From the NCBI RefSeq assembly GCF_031834595.1, contig NZ_CP115541.1, positions 4,520,501 through 4,584,500 of the forward strand: DNA of 64,000 nt. Direction: 5' to 3'. Positions 8,713-21,103 of this stretch are shown here, in pieces. A program made the position numbers and the translations under genes. Position 1 is the stretch's first letter, and each line of letters opens with the position of its first letter. The stretch comes from Stenotrophomonas oahuensis. GTDB taxonomy: Bacteria; Pseudomonadota; Gammaproteobacteria; Xanthomonadales; Xanthomonadaceae. The notes beneath the pieces were generated by a model. It did no database searches. It was not told the origin of the DNA and saw only the letters and a program-made list of their open reading frames with translations.

Positions 8713-9600
8713 ATGATCCGCACGGTCGCTGTTGCTTCCCTGTTGTTGCTGCCCCTTGTTGCGATGGCCGATGAACCGCAGTGCCAGTACAGCGAGCCCC
8801 GAGATCTGAAACTGGACGTGGCCGGGGCCAAGGCCGTGGTGTTCCAGGTCAGTCAGCATGACCTGGTGCTGCAGGCCGGTCCCGGGCCGCATGCCCTGAC
8901 GGGCCGTGCCTGCGCCTCGCGGCAGGACCTGCTGAAGGACCTTGTGGTCACCCAGAGCAAGGAGGGCGGCAAGCTGATCGTGAAGCTGGAGCGGGCCAAC
9001 CAGGGCGTGGGCTCGATTCTGAGCGGCAATCAGTACGCCTACCTGGATCTGCACGGCACCATTCCGGACAACGTGCTGATCCAGATGAACGTAGGCTCGG
9101 GCGACGCCAGCGTTACCGGCGCACATTCGCTGAGTGCGGACGTGGGCTCGGGCGATGTGGATCTGCGCGCCATCAAGGGACCTGTGACGGCAGCGATTGG
9201 TTCGGGTGACGTGGATCTGGACGGGGCCGGCTCGCTGAATCTGCTGCGGATCGGCTCCGGCGACTTCACCGCACGCAACATCGGCGGCGCGGCCAAGGTC
9301 GGCACTGTCGGCTCCGGCGATGTGAAGCTGCACGACGTGGCCGGCAATGTGGACATCGGCACGGTCGGTTCGGGTGACATCGACCTGCAGCGGGTGAAGG
9401 GCAGCGTCACCCTGGCCGGCATCGGTTCGGGCGATTTCGAGGCGCGCCAGGTGGGCGGCAGCGTCAAAGTGGAACGCCACGGTTCGGGCGATGTGACGGT
9501 GCGCGATGTCGGCGGTGGTCTCACCGTGGGCAGCAGTGGCAGCGGCGACATCAATCACAGCAATGTGCGTGGCAGCGTGCAGTTGCAGCGCGGTAAATAA
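8713..9600 (+). CDS. Exported DUF4097 beta-repeat protein with nine GSGD repeats
   Basis: The product has 295 residues. A signal peptide (MIRTVAVASLLLLPLVAMA) is followed by a domain with nine copies of GSGD from about residue 127, spaced 15-24 residues apart (VGSGDAS, VGSGDVD, IGSGDFT and so on). This pattern is typical of DUF4097/GIN-type right-handed beta-helix proteins, which act as surface or periplasmic adhesin-like domains. GAGGAA precedes the ATG, 27 bp after the permease gene, so it belongs to the ytr operon. An envelope role is likely; the precise function is unknown. Confidence 0.88.
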   Translation: MIRTVAVASLLLLPLVAMADEPQCQYSEPRDLKLDVAGAKAVVFQVSQHDLVLQAGPGPHALTGRACASRQDLLKDLVVTQSKEGGKLIVKLERANQGVGSILSGNQYAYLDLHGTIPDNVLIQMNVGSGDASVTGAHSLSADVGSGDVDLRAIKGPVTAAIGSGDVDLDGAGSLNLLRIGSGDFTARNIGGAAKVGTVGSGDVKLHDVAGNVDIGTVGSGDIDLQRVKGSVTLAGIGSGDFEARQVGGSVKVERHGSGDVTVRDVGGGLTVGSSGSGDINHSNVRGSVQLQRGK

Positions 9601-9612
9601 AGGATCACCGAC

Positions 9613-10191
9613 ATGAATACCCGACTTCTGCTGCCTTCGCTCCTGCTCTGCCTGCCGCTGGCCGCCTGCGGCAATGGCGACGTCAACAACTCCGCCGACA
9701 AGGCGGCGGCCGAAACCGAATCGATCGGCGCGAAAGTGCAGGCGGCGACCGACAAGGCGCGCACGGAACTGGCCAAGGGCAACATCAACATTTCCGATGA
9801 GCACAACAACAAGGCCGAGATCACCCCGCAGGGCGATCTGCTGATCAACGGCCAGGCGGTGACCATCGACGCACAGCAGCGAGCGCTGTTGCTGGACTAC
9901 CGCAAGCAGGTGGAAAAACTGGCCGGTGCGGGCATGGACATCGGCGTGGCCGGGGCCCAGCTGGGCGTGAAGGCCGCCGGCGAGGCGCTGCGCGGGGTGT
10001 TCTCGGGCAACACCGAGGGCATCGAGGCCAAGGTGAACGCGGAGGCGGACAAGATCAAGGAACAGGCCCAGACCCTGTGCAAGCTGCTGCCGGAGATGAT
10101 GGCCAAGCAGCAGGCACTGGCGGCGGTGCTGCCGGACTTCAAGCCGTACGCCACGATGGACCAGAGCGACATCGACGACTGCCACGCCTGA
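9613..10191 (+). CDS. Lipoprotein, DUF2884/YggN-like
   Basis: The product has 192 residues with a lipobox (PLAAC, Cys20), so it should be a periplasmic lipoprotein. An Ala/Lys-rich helical part is followed by GDLLINGQAVTIDAQQRALLLDYRKQVE, the DUF2884 motif also found in E. coli YggN. It starts 12 bp after the DUF4097 gene with AAGGATCACCGAC before the ATG and is followed by a strong terminator. The next gene encodes a shorter protein with the same motif, so the pair looks like a duplication. Confidence 0.85.
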   Translation: MNTRLLLPSLLLCLPLAACGNGDVNNSADKAAAETESIGAKVQAATDKARTELAKGNINISDEHNNKAEITPQGDLLINGQAVTIDAQQRALLLDYRKQVEKLAGAGMDIGVAGAQLGVKAAGEALRGVFSGNTEGIEAKVNAEADKIKEQAQTLCKLLPEMMAKQQALAAVLPDFKPYATMDQSDIDDCHA

Positions 10192-10233
10192 TCGGCCGCT
10201 GCGACGATCGGTCGCAGGGGCGGCATCGCCACG

Positions 10234-10265
10234 GGGGGAGGACTAGAATGGTCCTCCCCCTTTTT
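10234..10265 (+). terminator. Rho-independent terminator of the ytr operon
   Basis: GGGGGAGGAC (10234-10243) pairs with GTCCTCCCCC (10251-10260) around a 7-nt loop, and five T follow. The loop contains TAGAAT, a possible -10 for the next gene, whose ATG is only 15 bases beyond the T-run. Confidence 0.88.
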
Positions 10266-10279
10266 GTTGCCGCACTGCC

Positions 10280-10705
10280 ATGAAGAAGCTCTGCCTGCTG
10301 CTGTTTGCCCTGTTCTGCGTGGTCGCCACCGGCTGCGACCAGGAATACCGCAATCACCGCGCCGAGCGCAGCAAGCCGAAGATCACGGTCAGCGACGGCA
10401 TGGTCACGGTACGCCGCGCGCCGGCCCCGAACCTCATCGTGCTGCCGAACGGGCACATGAAGGTGGACGAGATCGAGATTCCGCTGGACGAAAGCCAGCA
10501 GGCCCTGCTACAGAACATGTTCGGCCAGCTGCAGGTGCTGCGCCAGAACACCCTGGTGGACGCCCCGCACGACCCGGACATGCGCGCAGTGAAGATCCAG
10601 GTTCCGCCAGGCATGCAGCCCATCCCCGCCGACCTGACCACCCGAATCCCCGAGTTCAAGGGCTACACCGAAACCTTCGACAACCTGATGGCGGATCGCC
10701 GCTGA
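10280..10705 (+). CDS. Small lipoprotein, DUF2884-like
   Basis: The product has 141 residues with lipobox VATGC (Cys19). Its central part, NGHMKVDEIEIPLDESQQAL followed by LLQNMFGQLQVLRQN, repeats the pattern of the preceding lipoprotein (NGQAVTIDAQQRALL), so the two are probably related in origin. No clear Shine-Dalgarno lies before the ATG, which follows the terminator closely; either a leaderless-like message from the TAGAAT at 10244 or readthrough could express it. The role is unknown, presumably periplasmic and linked to the ytr envelope operon. Confidence 0.8.
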   Translation: MKKLCLLLFALFCVVATGCDQEYRNHRAERSKPKITVSDGMVTVRRAPAPNLIVLPNGHMKVDEIEIPLDESQQALLQNMFGQLQVLRQNTLVDAPHDPDMRAVKIQVPPGMQPIPADLTTRIPEFKGYTETFDNLMADRR

Positions 10706-10803
10706 CGCCTACCGCGTTGCAATTGCACGATTTCCGTAGAGCCGGGCTTGCCCGGCTGCTGTTGGATTCAGGCGAACAGCCGGTGTTCACGGCATCCCTG
10801 GGT

Positions 10804-10910
10804 TGGCGGATCGGGATGGGCGTTCCGGGGGACGCTGCAAGTACGTCCATGTAAGCTCAGTCGCCGCATCCATGCGGCTCATGCCCCCTCCAGCCCACCC
10901 CGAACCGCCA
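10804..10910 (-). repeat. Three-way-junction module, copy 1
   Basis: Arms 10804-10831 and 10884-10910 pair imperfectly with a one-base bulge. Between them, in plus order, are ACGCTGCAAG (10832-10841), hairpin TACGTCCATGTA (10842-10853), AGCT, and a 26-nt hairpin centred on GCCGCATCCATGCGGC (within 10858-10883). A tail GACAGTGCGTCGGTGGCCA follows at 10912. Its arms resemble those of copy 5 at 59.5 kb. Confidence 0.8.
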
Positions 10911-11099
10911 CGACAGTGCGTCGGTGGCCACGGAAGATCAAAACCAACGCATCACTTGTCCGTGCGCTGGACCTGCTTTGGTGGGATCGGTCGACAGACG
11001 ATCGCCGTGAAATACCCCACGTCCGGTAACGCATGACCCCAAATCGACATCGTCGTTGATGTTGCCGTGGCATCCCCATGGCCACCGGCCAACTGTCTG

Positions 11100-11205
11100 G
11101 GGCGTGCCGGGGTGGGTTTGCGGGACCGTCAAAAACATGGATGTTTTTGACGAGCCTACAGGGATGTATTCACGGCGTGTCCCGCAAACCCACCCCGGTA
11201 CGCCC
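11100..11205 (+). repeat. Three-way-junction module, copy 2
   Basis: The outer stem is 27 bp (11100-11126 with 11179-11205), with 26 Watson-Crick pairs and one G-T. The inner hairpin 11127-11152 is CGTCAAAAACAT-GG-ATGTTTTTGACG. Then come AGCC, the small hairpin TACAGGGATGTA (11157-11168) and the constant joint TTCACGGCGT (11169-11178). Confidence 0.88.
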
Positions 11206-11334
11206 AAACACGGGAACCGATGATCATCGGCTGTTCGCCAAAAACCAACAGCAGCCGGGCAAGCCCGGCTCTACGGGCCGCGTGCAACCGCAAGGCAGCC
11301 GCACGCATCCATCGCAATCGCGGGCTTTACGCGA

Positions 11335-12777
<1,443 letters not shown>

Positions 12778-12785
12778 TTCGTTGA

Positions 12786-14345
<1,560 letters not shown>

Positions 14346-14373
14346 TCCTTTTAGTTCATCGCGAAAAGCACTG

Positions 14374-14406
14374 CAGGGCATCGGGTTTCCGGTGCCCTGT
14401 TTTTTT
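14374..14406 (+). terminator. Rho-independent terminator of purB
   Basis: CAGGGCATCGG (14374-14384) pairs with CCGGTGCCCTG (14389-14399), with a GTTT loop and seven following T. It is a textbook intrinsic terminator 28 bp after the purB stop. Confidence 0.94.
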
Positions 14407-14441
14407 GCGCGAACAGCCTTGGGCTGACGGTCTACGTGTTT

Positions 14442-14547
14442 GGGGCCGGGGGATGGGGGGTACGGGACACGCCGTGAACCCATCCATGGGGGCTCGTCAA
14501 AAACATCCATGTTTTTGACGGTCCCGTACCCCCCATCCCCCGGCCCC
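14442..14547 (-). repeat. Three-way-junction module, copy 3
   Basis: This is the most perfect copy: 27 of 27 outer-stem pairs (14442-14468 with 14521-14547). In plus order the inside is ACGCCGTGAA (14469-14478), hairpin CCCATCCATGGG (14479-14490), GGCT, and hairpin CGTCAAAAACAT-CC-ATGTTTTTGACG (14495-14520). The arm sequence shares nothing with the other copies. The tail TCGACAGTGAATCGGCGGCC follows at 14548. It occupies the 501-bp gap between purB and roxA with copy 4. Confidence 0.9.
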
Positions 14548-14633
14548 TCGACAGTGAATCGGCGGCCACAGGAGATCAAAAACAGCTGCCAGAGACCTCT
14601 GCTCTTCCGTCCGCCTGCGTGGAACCATCGGGG

Positions 14634-14739
14634 GTAGGACGGGGTGGCCCCCATCGGGACTGTTGAAAACATGGATGTTTTCGACAAGCCCCCATGGATG
14701 GGTTCACGGCGTGTCCCGATGGGGGCTGCCCCGTCCTAG
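14634..14739 (+). repeat. Three-way-junction module, copy 4
   Basis: Arms 14634-14660 and 14713-14739 match at 24 of 27 positions. The 26-nt hairpin 14661-14686 has the same CATGGATG centre with TTGAAAA/TTTTCGA flanks, one a G-T pair. AGCC, hairpin CCCATGGATGGG (14691-14702) and the constant TTCACGGCGT (14703-14712) follow. It faces copy 3 across about 90 bp. Confidence 0.88.
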
Positions 14740-14846
14740 CCCAGCCGATAGCAACGCAAGCGCCGGCTGTACGCGACATCTCACCGCAGGTGCAGTGAAC
14801 CCAGAAGCAGCGGACAATAGGGGGGTACCCTGCAAGGATTTCCCCC

Positions 14847-16256
<1,410 letters not shown>

Positions 16257-16257
16257 C

Positions 16258-16785
16258 ATGGAAACCGCCGGCGAACCACTGCTGCCGGAGCTTGCCCGCC
16301 TGTTCGCCGGGGCGGGCAGCATCGACACGGCCGACCAGGCCGTGGCGATCACGACAGCGTTGGTGCAGCGGGCCCGCCGCCAGCTGTGGATCCACAGCCG
16401 CGTGCTCGACCCCGGCCTGCTGGATGCCCCGCCGGTGCTGGAGGCGCTGCGCCGCTTCGCGACCGCCCGTCACGACAAGCAGGTCTGCCTGATCGTCCAT
16501 GACGCCAGCGCCATCGCCAGTGCCGGGTCTCCCCTGCTGGGGCTGATCCAGCGGCTGCCCACCGTGTTCCGGGTGCGCCAGGTCACCGACCCGCTCGACC
16601 GGGCAGTGGCCTCGGCCTGTCTGCTCAATGATGTGGGCGACTACTACTTTCGTCTGAGCGGGCATCGCCTCGACGGCGAAGCCGGCCTCGCGCTGCCGGC
16701 ACGTTCGCGACCGTTGCAGGACGGTTTGCAGCGCGTATGGGAACGTTCGCGTGATTGCAGCGAGCTGCGCGCACTCGGCCTGTAG
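16258..16785 (+). CDS. DUF7931-like hypothetical protein
   Basis: The product has 175 residues. It resembles the DUF7931 domain found alone or fused to acetyltransferases in gammaproteobacteria (AVAITTALVQRARRQLWIHSRVLDPGLLD, then CLIVHDASAIASAGSPLLGLIQRLP). The pattern recalls a phospholipase-D-like fold without HKD catalytic motifs. No signal peptide or membrane span is seen. The ATG follows the roxA stop by one base (TGACATG), so the two are translationally coupled. The function is unknown. Confidence 0.72.
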   Translation: METAGEPLLPELARLFAGAGSIDTADQAVAITTALVQRARRQLWIHSRVLDPGLLDAPPVLEALRRFATARHDKQVCLIVHDASAIASAGSPLLGLIQRLPTVFRVRQVTDPLDRAVASACLLNDVGDYYFRLSGHRLDGEAGLALPARSRPLQDGLQRVWERSRDCSELRALGL

Positions 16786-16971
16786 TCCCGAAGACCGGGC
16801 CGAACCTGTCTGGGAATGACACCGCAAGCCCCGGAAAGTCCCGTTTGCTGCCCCTTCCTGTCCTGATGGGGGTACAATTTGGTGGTTAGATACCGCCCGC
16901 GCAGGGCTATTCACATTTGTCCTGCCGGATCATCGAAGACTTACCCCCACAAGCGAATCCGACCCTCCATC

Positions 16972-19803
16972 GTGGACAATCTACTGAAGCAGTTTGCGCA
17001 GTCATCGCAGCTCGCCGGCGGCAACGCCTCCTATGTCGAGGATCTGTACGAGCAGTACCTCGTTTCTCCGGACAGTGTCGATCCCAAATGGAAGACCTAC
17101 TTCGACGGCTTCAAGGGCCGCGAAGCAGGTGACATTCCGCACTCGGCCGTCATCGCCCACATTGCCGACGCCGCCAAGGACGCCCTCAAGGCCGGTACCG
17201 GCGCTGGCGCAGGCGACGAACGCGAGCGCAATGTCGGTCGCCTGATCACGGCCTACCGCTCGCGCGGCCACCTGGACGCCAAGCTCGACCCGCTGGGTCT
17301 GGCCCAGGCCGTGAACTCGCCCGATCTGGGCCTGCCCTTCCACAGCCTGTCCGAAGGCGACCTCAACGCCGAGTTCAGCACCGGCGGTGTCGGTGGCCAG
17401 CCGCGCATGAAGCTGCGCGACCTGCTGGCGCGCCTGAAGGCGACCTACACCGGCTCGATCGGTGCGGAGTTCATGCACATCTCCGAGGTCGAGCAGCGCC
17501 AGTGGATCTACCAGCGCCTCGAACTGGCCGGCGGCAACTACAACCTCGATGCGGACACCAAGCGCCGCACCCTGGAACGCCTGACCGCCGCCGAAGGCCT
17601 GGAACGCTACCTGCACACCAAGTACGTCGGCCAGAAGCGCTTCTCGCTGGAAGGCGGCGACGCGCTGATTCCGATGATGGACACCATCATCCGTGACGCC
17701 GGCAAGGACGGGGTCAAGGACGTGGTGATCGGCATGGCCCACCGCGGCCGCCTGAACGTGCTGGTCAACACCCTGGGCAAGAACCCGCGCAAGCTGTTCG
17801 ACGAATTCGAAGGCAAGTTCGAGCACGACGAGCACGCCTCGGCCGGTGACGTGAAGTACCACATGGGCTTCTCGGCCGACGTCGCCACCGATGGCGGCCC
17901 GGTCCACCTGGCGCTGGCGTTCAACCCGTCGCACCTGGAAATCGCTGACCCGGTGGTTGCCGGCTCGGTGCGTTCGCGCCAGGAGCGTCGCAAGGACACC
18001 GCGCGCAAGCAGGTCATGCCGATCCTCATCCACGGCGACGCGGCCTTCTCCGGCCAGGGCGTGGTCATGGAACTGTTCCAGATGTCGCAGGCCCGCGGCT
18101 TCGCCGTTGGCGGCACCGTGCACATCGTGGTCAACAACCAGGTCGGTTTCACCACCTCCAACCCGGAAGACACCCGCTCCACCCGTTACGCGACCGACGT
18201 GGCCAAGATGATTGCCGCACCGGTGCTGCACGTGAACGGCGACGATCCGGAAGCGGTGGTGTTCGCGGCCAAGCTGGCATTCGATTTCCGCCAGAAGTTC
18301 GCCAAGGACGTGGTCCTCGACCTGATGTGCTACCGCCGTTGGGGTCACAACGAAGCCGACGAACCGGCGATCACCCAGCCGTTGATGTACCAGGTCATCC
18401 GCAAGCACCAGACCACCCGCGAGCTGTACGCCGCGCAGCTGGAACAGGCCGGCGTGATCGCCGCCGGTGCCGGCAAGGCCATGGTCGATGCCTACCGCGA
18501 GAAGCTGGATGCCGGTGAAGTCACCACCGAGCTTGCCAAGGTCGAAAAGACCCCGCCGACCAGCCCGCTGTTCGTTGATTGGCCGAAACTGCTGGAAGGC
18601 AAGCTGTCCGACCCGGTCTCGACCAAGGTCGAGATGGGCAAGCTCAAGCAGCTGGCCGAAATGATCAACACCGTGCCGGCCGAAGTGGAGCTGCACTCGC
18701 GCGTGGCCAAGGTGTACGACGACCGTCGCAAGATGGCCGCCGGCGAGATCCCGGGCGACTGGGGCTTCGCGGAAAACCTGGCTTACGCCACCCTGCTCGA
18801 CGAAGGCCACGCCATGCGCCTGGTCGGCCAGGACGTGGGCCGCGGCACCTTCACCCACCGCCACGCGATCCTGCACGACCAGAAGACCGACAACTACTAC
18901 CTGCCGCTGCGGCAGCTGGTGGATTCGCCGGAAAAGGTCGCGGTGATCGACTCGCTGCTCAGCGAAGAAGCGGTGATGGCCTATGAGTACGGCTTCTCCA
19001 CCACCGATCCCAACACCCTGTGCATCTGGGAAGGCCAGTTCGGTGACTTCGCCAACGGCGCGCAGGTGGTCATCGACCAGTTCATCGCCGCCGGTGAAGC
19101 CAAGTGGGGCCGTATCTCCGGCCTGACCCTGCTGCTGCCGCACGGCTATGAAGGCCAAGGCCCGGAACACAGCTCGGCGCGCCTGGAGCGCTTCCTGCAG
19201 CTGTGCGCACTGGAAAACATGCTGGTGGTGGTGCCCTCCACCCCGGCGCAGGCCTTCCACATGCTGCGTCGCCAGCTGCACCTGACCACCCGCAAGCCGC
19301 TGGTGGTGATGTCGCCCAAGTCGCTGCTGCGCCACAAGCTGGCCGTGTCGACCCTGGACGAACTGGCCAACGGCGAGTTCCAGCACCTGATCGGCGATGC
19401 CAACGCGGACGCCAAGAAGGTCAAGCGCGTGGTGCTGTGCTCGGGCAAGGTCTACTACGACCTGCTTGAAGACCAGACCAAGCGCGGCCAGGACGACGTT
19501 GCCATCATCCGCGTGGAACAGCTGTATCCGTTCCCGCGCGCGCTGCTGGCCGCCGAGCTGAAGAAGTACGGCAAGGCCACCGACGTGGTGTGGACGCAGG
19601 AAGAACCGCAGAACCAGGGTGCGTGGTACCAAATCCGCCACCACCTGCAGTTCTGCCTGGCCGACGGCCAGAACCTGCACTACGCCGGTCGCGCGCGTTC
19701 GGCTTCGCCGGCCGCCGGTCACATGGCTGACCACATCATCGAGCAGCAGAAGCTGGTCGCCGATGCCCTGGTCAACCCGTTCAACGACGTTGTCGCTGAA
19801 TAA
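16972..19803 (+). CDS. sucA: 2-oxoglutarate dehydrogenase E1 component
   Basis: The product has 943 residues. It is the thiamine-diphosphate enzyme that decarboxylates 2-oxoglutarate and passes succinyl to SucB. The start is GTG 16972 (MDNLLKQFAQSSQLAGGNAS), matching xanthomonad SucA; the frame extends to 16879 but that part is not conserved. Landmarks are YRSRGHLDAKLDPLG, GMAHRGRLNVLVNTLGKNP, MCYRRWGHNEADEPA and the C-terminal EQLYPFP...VWTQEEPQNQGAW. A TACAAT hexamer at 16873-16878 is a possible -10. It is first in sucA-sucB-lpd; sucB starts 42 bp after the stop. Confidence 0.97.
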   Translation: MDNLLKQFAQSSQLAGGNASYVEDLYEQYLVSPDSVDPKWKTYFDGFKGREAGDIPHSAVIAHIADAAKDALKAGTGAGAGDERERNVGRLITAYRSRGHLDAKLDPLGLAQAVNSPDLGLPFHSLSEGDLNAEFSTGGVGGQPRMKLRDLLARLKATYTGSIGAEFMHISEVEQRQWIYQRLELAGGNYNLDADTKRRTLERLTAAEGLERYLHTKYVGQKRFSLEGGDALIPMMDTIIRDAGKDGVKDVVIGMAHRGRLNVLVNTLGKNPRKLFDEFEGKFEHDEHASAGDVKYHMGFSADVATDGGPVHLALAFNPSHLEIADPVVAGSVRSRQERRKDTARKQVMPILIHGDAAFSGQGVVMELFQMSQARGFAVGGTVHIVVNNQVGFTTSNPEDTRSTRYATDVAKMIAAPVLHVNGDDPEAVVFAAKLAFDFRQKFAKDVVLDLMCYRRWGHNEADEPAITQPLMYQVIRKHQTTRELYAAQLEQAGVIAAGAGKAMVDAYREKLDAGEVTTELAKVEKTPPTSPLFVDWPKLLEGKLSDPVSTKVEMGKLKQLAEMINTVPAEVELHSRVAKVYDDRRKMAAGEIPGDWGFAENLAYATLLDEGHAMRLVGQDVGRGTFTHRHAILHDQKTDNYYLPLRQLVDSPEKVAVIDSLLSEEAVMAYEYGFSTTDPNTLCIWEGQFGDFANGAQVVIDQFIAAGEAKWGRISGLTLLLPHGYEGQGPEHSSARLERFLQLCALENMLVVVPSTPAQAFHMLRRQLHLTTRKPLVVMSPKSLLRHKLAVSTLDELANGEFQHLIGDANADAKKVKRVVLCSGKVYYDLLEDQTKRGQDDVAIIRVEQLYPFPRALLAAELKKYGKATDVVWTQEEPQNQGAWYQIRHHLQFCLADGQNLHYAGRARSASPAAGHMADHIIEQQKLVADALVNPFNDVVAE

Positions 19804-19845
19804 CCCCCACTCATTTCTAGAAAAGACAAATCAGGAAGCTCCCGC

Positions 19846-21042
19846 ATGGCCACCGAAGTCAAAGCCCCGGTACTGCCCGAATCCGTCGCCGACGGCACCA
19901 TCGCCACCTGGCACAAGAAAGTCGGCGATGCCGTCAAGCGCGATGAAAACCTGCTGGATCTGGAAACCGACAAGGTCGTTCTGGAAGTGCCGTCGCCGGT
20001 TGATGGCGTGCTGAAGGAAATCAAGTTCGAAGTGGGTGCCACCGTGACCTCCAGCCAGGTCGTGGCGATCATCGAAGAAGGCGCGGTTGCTGCTGCGCCG
20101 GCTCCGGCCGCGGAAGCCCCGAAGGCCGCGGCTCCGGCCGCTGCCGCACCGGCTGCTGCCGCTGCTCCGGCTCCGGCCGCCAAGTCGGCTGCCGATGCCC
20201 TGCCCCCGGGTGCCCGCTTCAGCGCCATCACCGAAGGCGTGAACCCGGCCGACGTCGACGGCACCGGCCGTCGCGGCGCAGTCACCAAGGAAGACATCGT
20301 CAACTTCGCCCGTAACGGCGGTGCCGGCAAGGCCGGTGGCGCACGTCCGGAAGAACGCGTGCCGATGACCCGCATCCGCAAGCGCATCGCCGAACGCCTG
20401 ATGGAGTCGAAGAACTCCACCGCCATGCTGACCACCTTCAACGAAGTCGACCTGAGCAAGGTGTCGGCCGCGCGCAAGGAACTGCAGGACGAGTTCGTCA
20501 AGGCCCACGGCATCAAGCTGGGCTTCATGAGCTTCTTCGTGAAGGCCGCCGCCAATGCGCTGCAGCGCTTCCCGCTGGTGAATGCCTCGATCGATGGTGA
20601 CGACATCATCTATCACGGCTACGCCGACGTCTCGATCGCCGTGTCGACCGAAAAGGGTCTGGTGACCCCGGTCCTGCGCAACGTCGAGCGCATGTCGTTC
20701 GCCGACATCGAAAAGACCATTGCCGAGTACGCCAAGAAGGCCCGTGACGGCAAGCTGGGCCTGGACGAACTGCAGGGCGGCACCTTCACCGTGACCAACG
20801 GCGGCACCTTCGGTTCGCTTCTGTCCACCCCGATCATCAACCCGCCGCAGAGCGCCATCCTGGGCATGCACGCCATCAAGGAGCGTCCGATCGCCCAGAA
20901 CGGCCAGGTCGTGATCGCGCCGATGATGTACCTGGCGCTGTCCTACGACCACCGCATCATCGACGGCAAGGACTCGGTACAGTTCCTGGTGGACATCAAG
21001 AACCAGCTGGAAAACCCGGGCCGCATGCTGTTCGGCCTGTAA
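19846..21042 (+). CDS. sucB: Dihydrolipoamide succinyltransferase (E2)
   Basis: The product has 398 residues. The lipoyl domain is at residues 1-75 with the modified Lys43 in ETDKVVLEV. An Ala/Pro-rich linker (about 80-115), a peripheral-subunit-binding domain ([21 protein letters not shown]) and the catalytic domain with DHRIIDGKD follow. It forms the core of the 2-oxoglutarate dehydrogenase complex. AGGAAG precedes the ATG. A GC-rich hairpin and then lpd follow. Confidence 0.97.
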   Translation: MATEVKAPVLPESVADGTIATWHKKVGDAVKRDENLLDLETDKVVLEVPSPVDGVLKEIKFEVGATVTSSQVVAIIEEGAVAAAPAPAAEAPKAAAPAAAAPAAAAAPAPAAKSAADALPPGARFSAITEGVNPADVDGTGRRGAVTKEDIVNFARNGGAGKAGGARPEERVPMTRIRKRIAERLMESKNSTAMLTTFNEVDLSKVSAARKELQDEFVKAHGIKLGFMSFFVKAAANALQRFPLVNASIDGDDIIYHGYADVSIAVSTEKGLVTPVLRNVERMSFADIEKTIAEYAKKARDGKLGLDELQGGTFTVTNGGTFGSLLSTPIINPPQSAILGMHAIKERPIAQNGQVVIAPMMYLALSYDHRIIDGKDSVQFLVDIKNQLENPGRMLFGL

Positions 21043-21052
21043 GACCTTCCCG

Positions 21053-21076
21053 CCCCTCCGTGTCCGCACGGAGGGG
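21053..21076 (+). promoter_or_regulatory. Intercistronic hairpin between sucB and lpd
   Basis: CCCCTCCGTG (21053-21062) pairs perfectly with CACGGAGGGG (21067-21076) over a TCCG loop. No T-run follows, so it is more likely a message-stabilising or processing element than a terminator. It may set the ratio of sucB to lpd expression. Confidence 0.6.
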
Positions 21077-21103
21077 TTCTGGTAAAGCAACAAGGAACTA
21101 TCA

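Larger units (their letters stand above)
10736..11274. repeat. Composite palindromic element A (SMAG-bounded, two three-way-junction modules)
   Basis: This fills the 629-bp gap between the small lipoprotein gene and fumC. It begins with a SMAG hairpin (GTAG at 10736) and ends with the inverted SMAG hairpin (CTAC at 11271-11274). Inside are two 106-107 nt folded modules in opposite orientation (10804-10910 and 11100-11205) joined by about 190 bp. Most of its length aligns with the reverse complement of 59280-59715. No credible coding frame exists; the short open frames are products of the repeats. Confidence 0.85.

Noticed and set aside
11100..11205. The 106-nt modules as simple rho-independent terminators.
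   Set aside because: No T-run follows the outer stem, and the conserved core with two inner hairpins is unnecessary for termination. purB has its own terminator at 14374.
10736..11274. An insertion sequence remnant.
   Set aside because: No transposase-like reading frame, no target-site duplication that I could see, and internal structure is palindromic modules rather than terminal inverted repeats around a gene.
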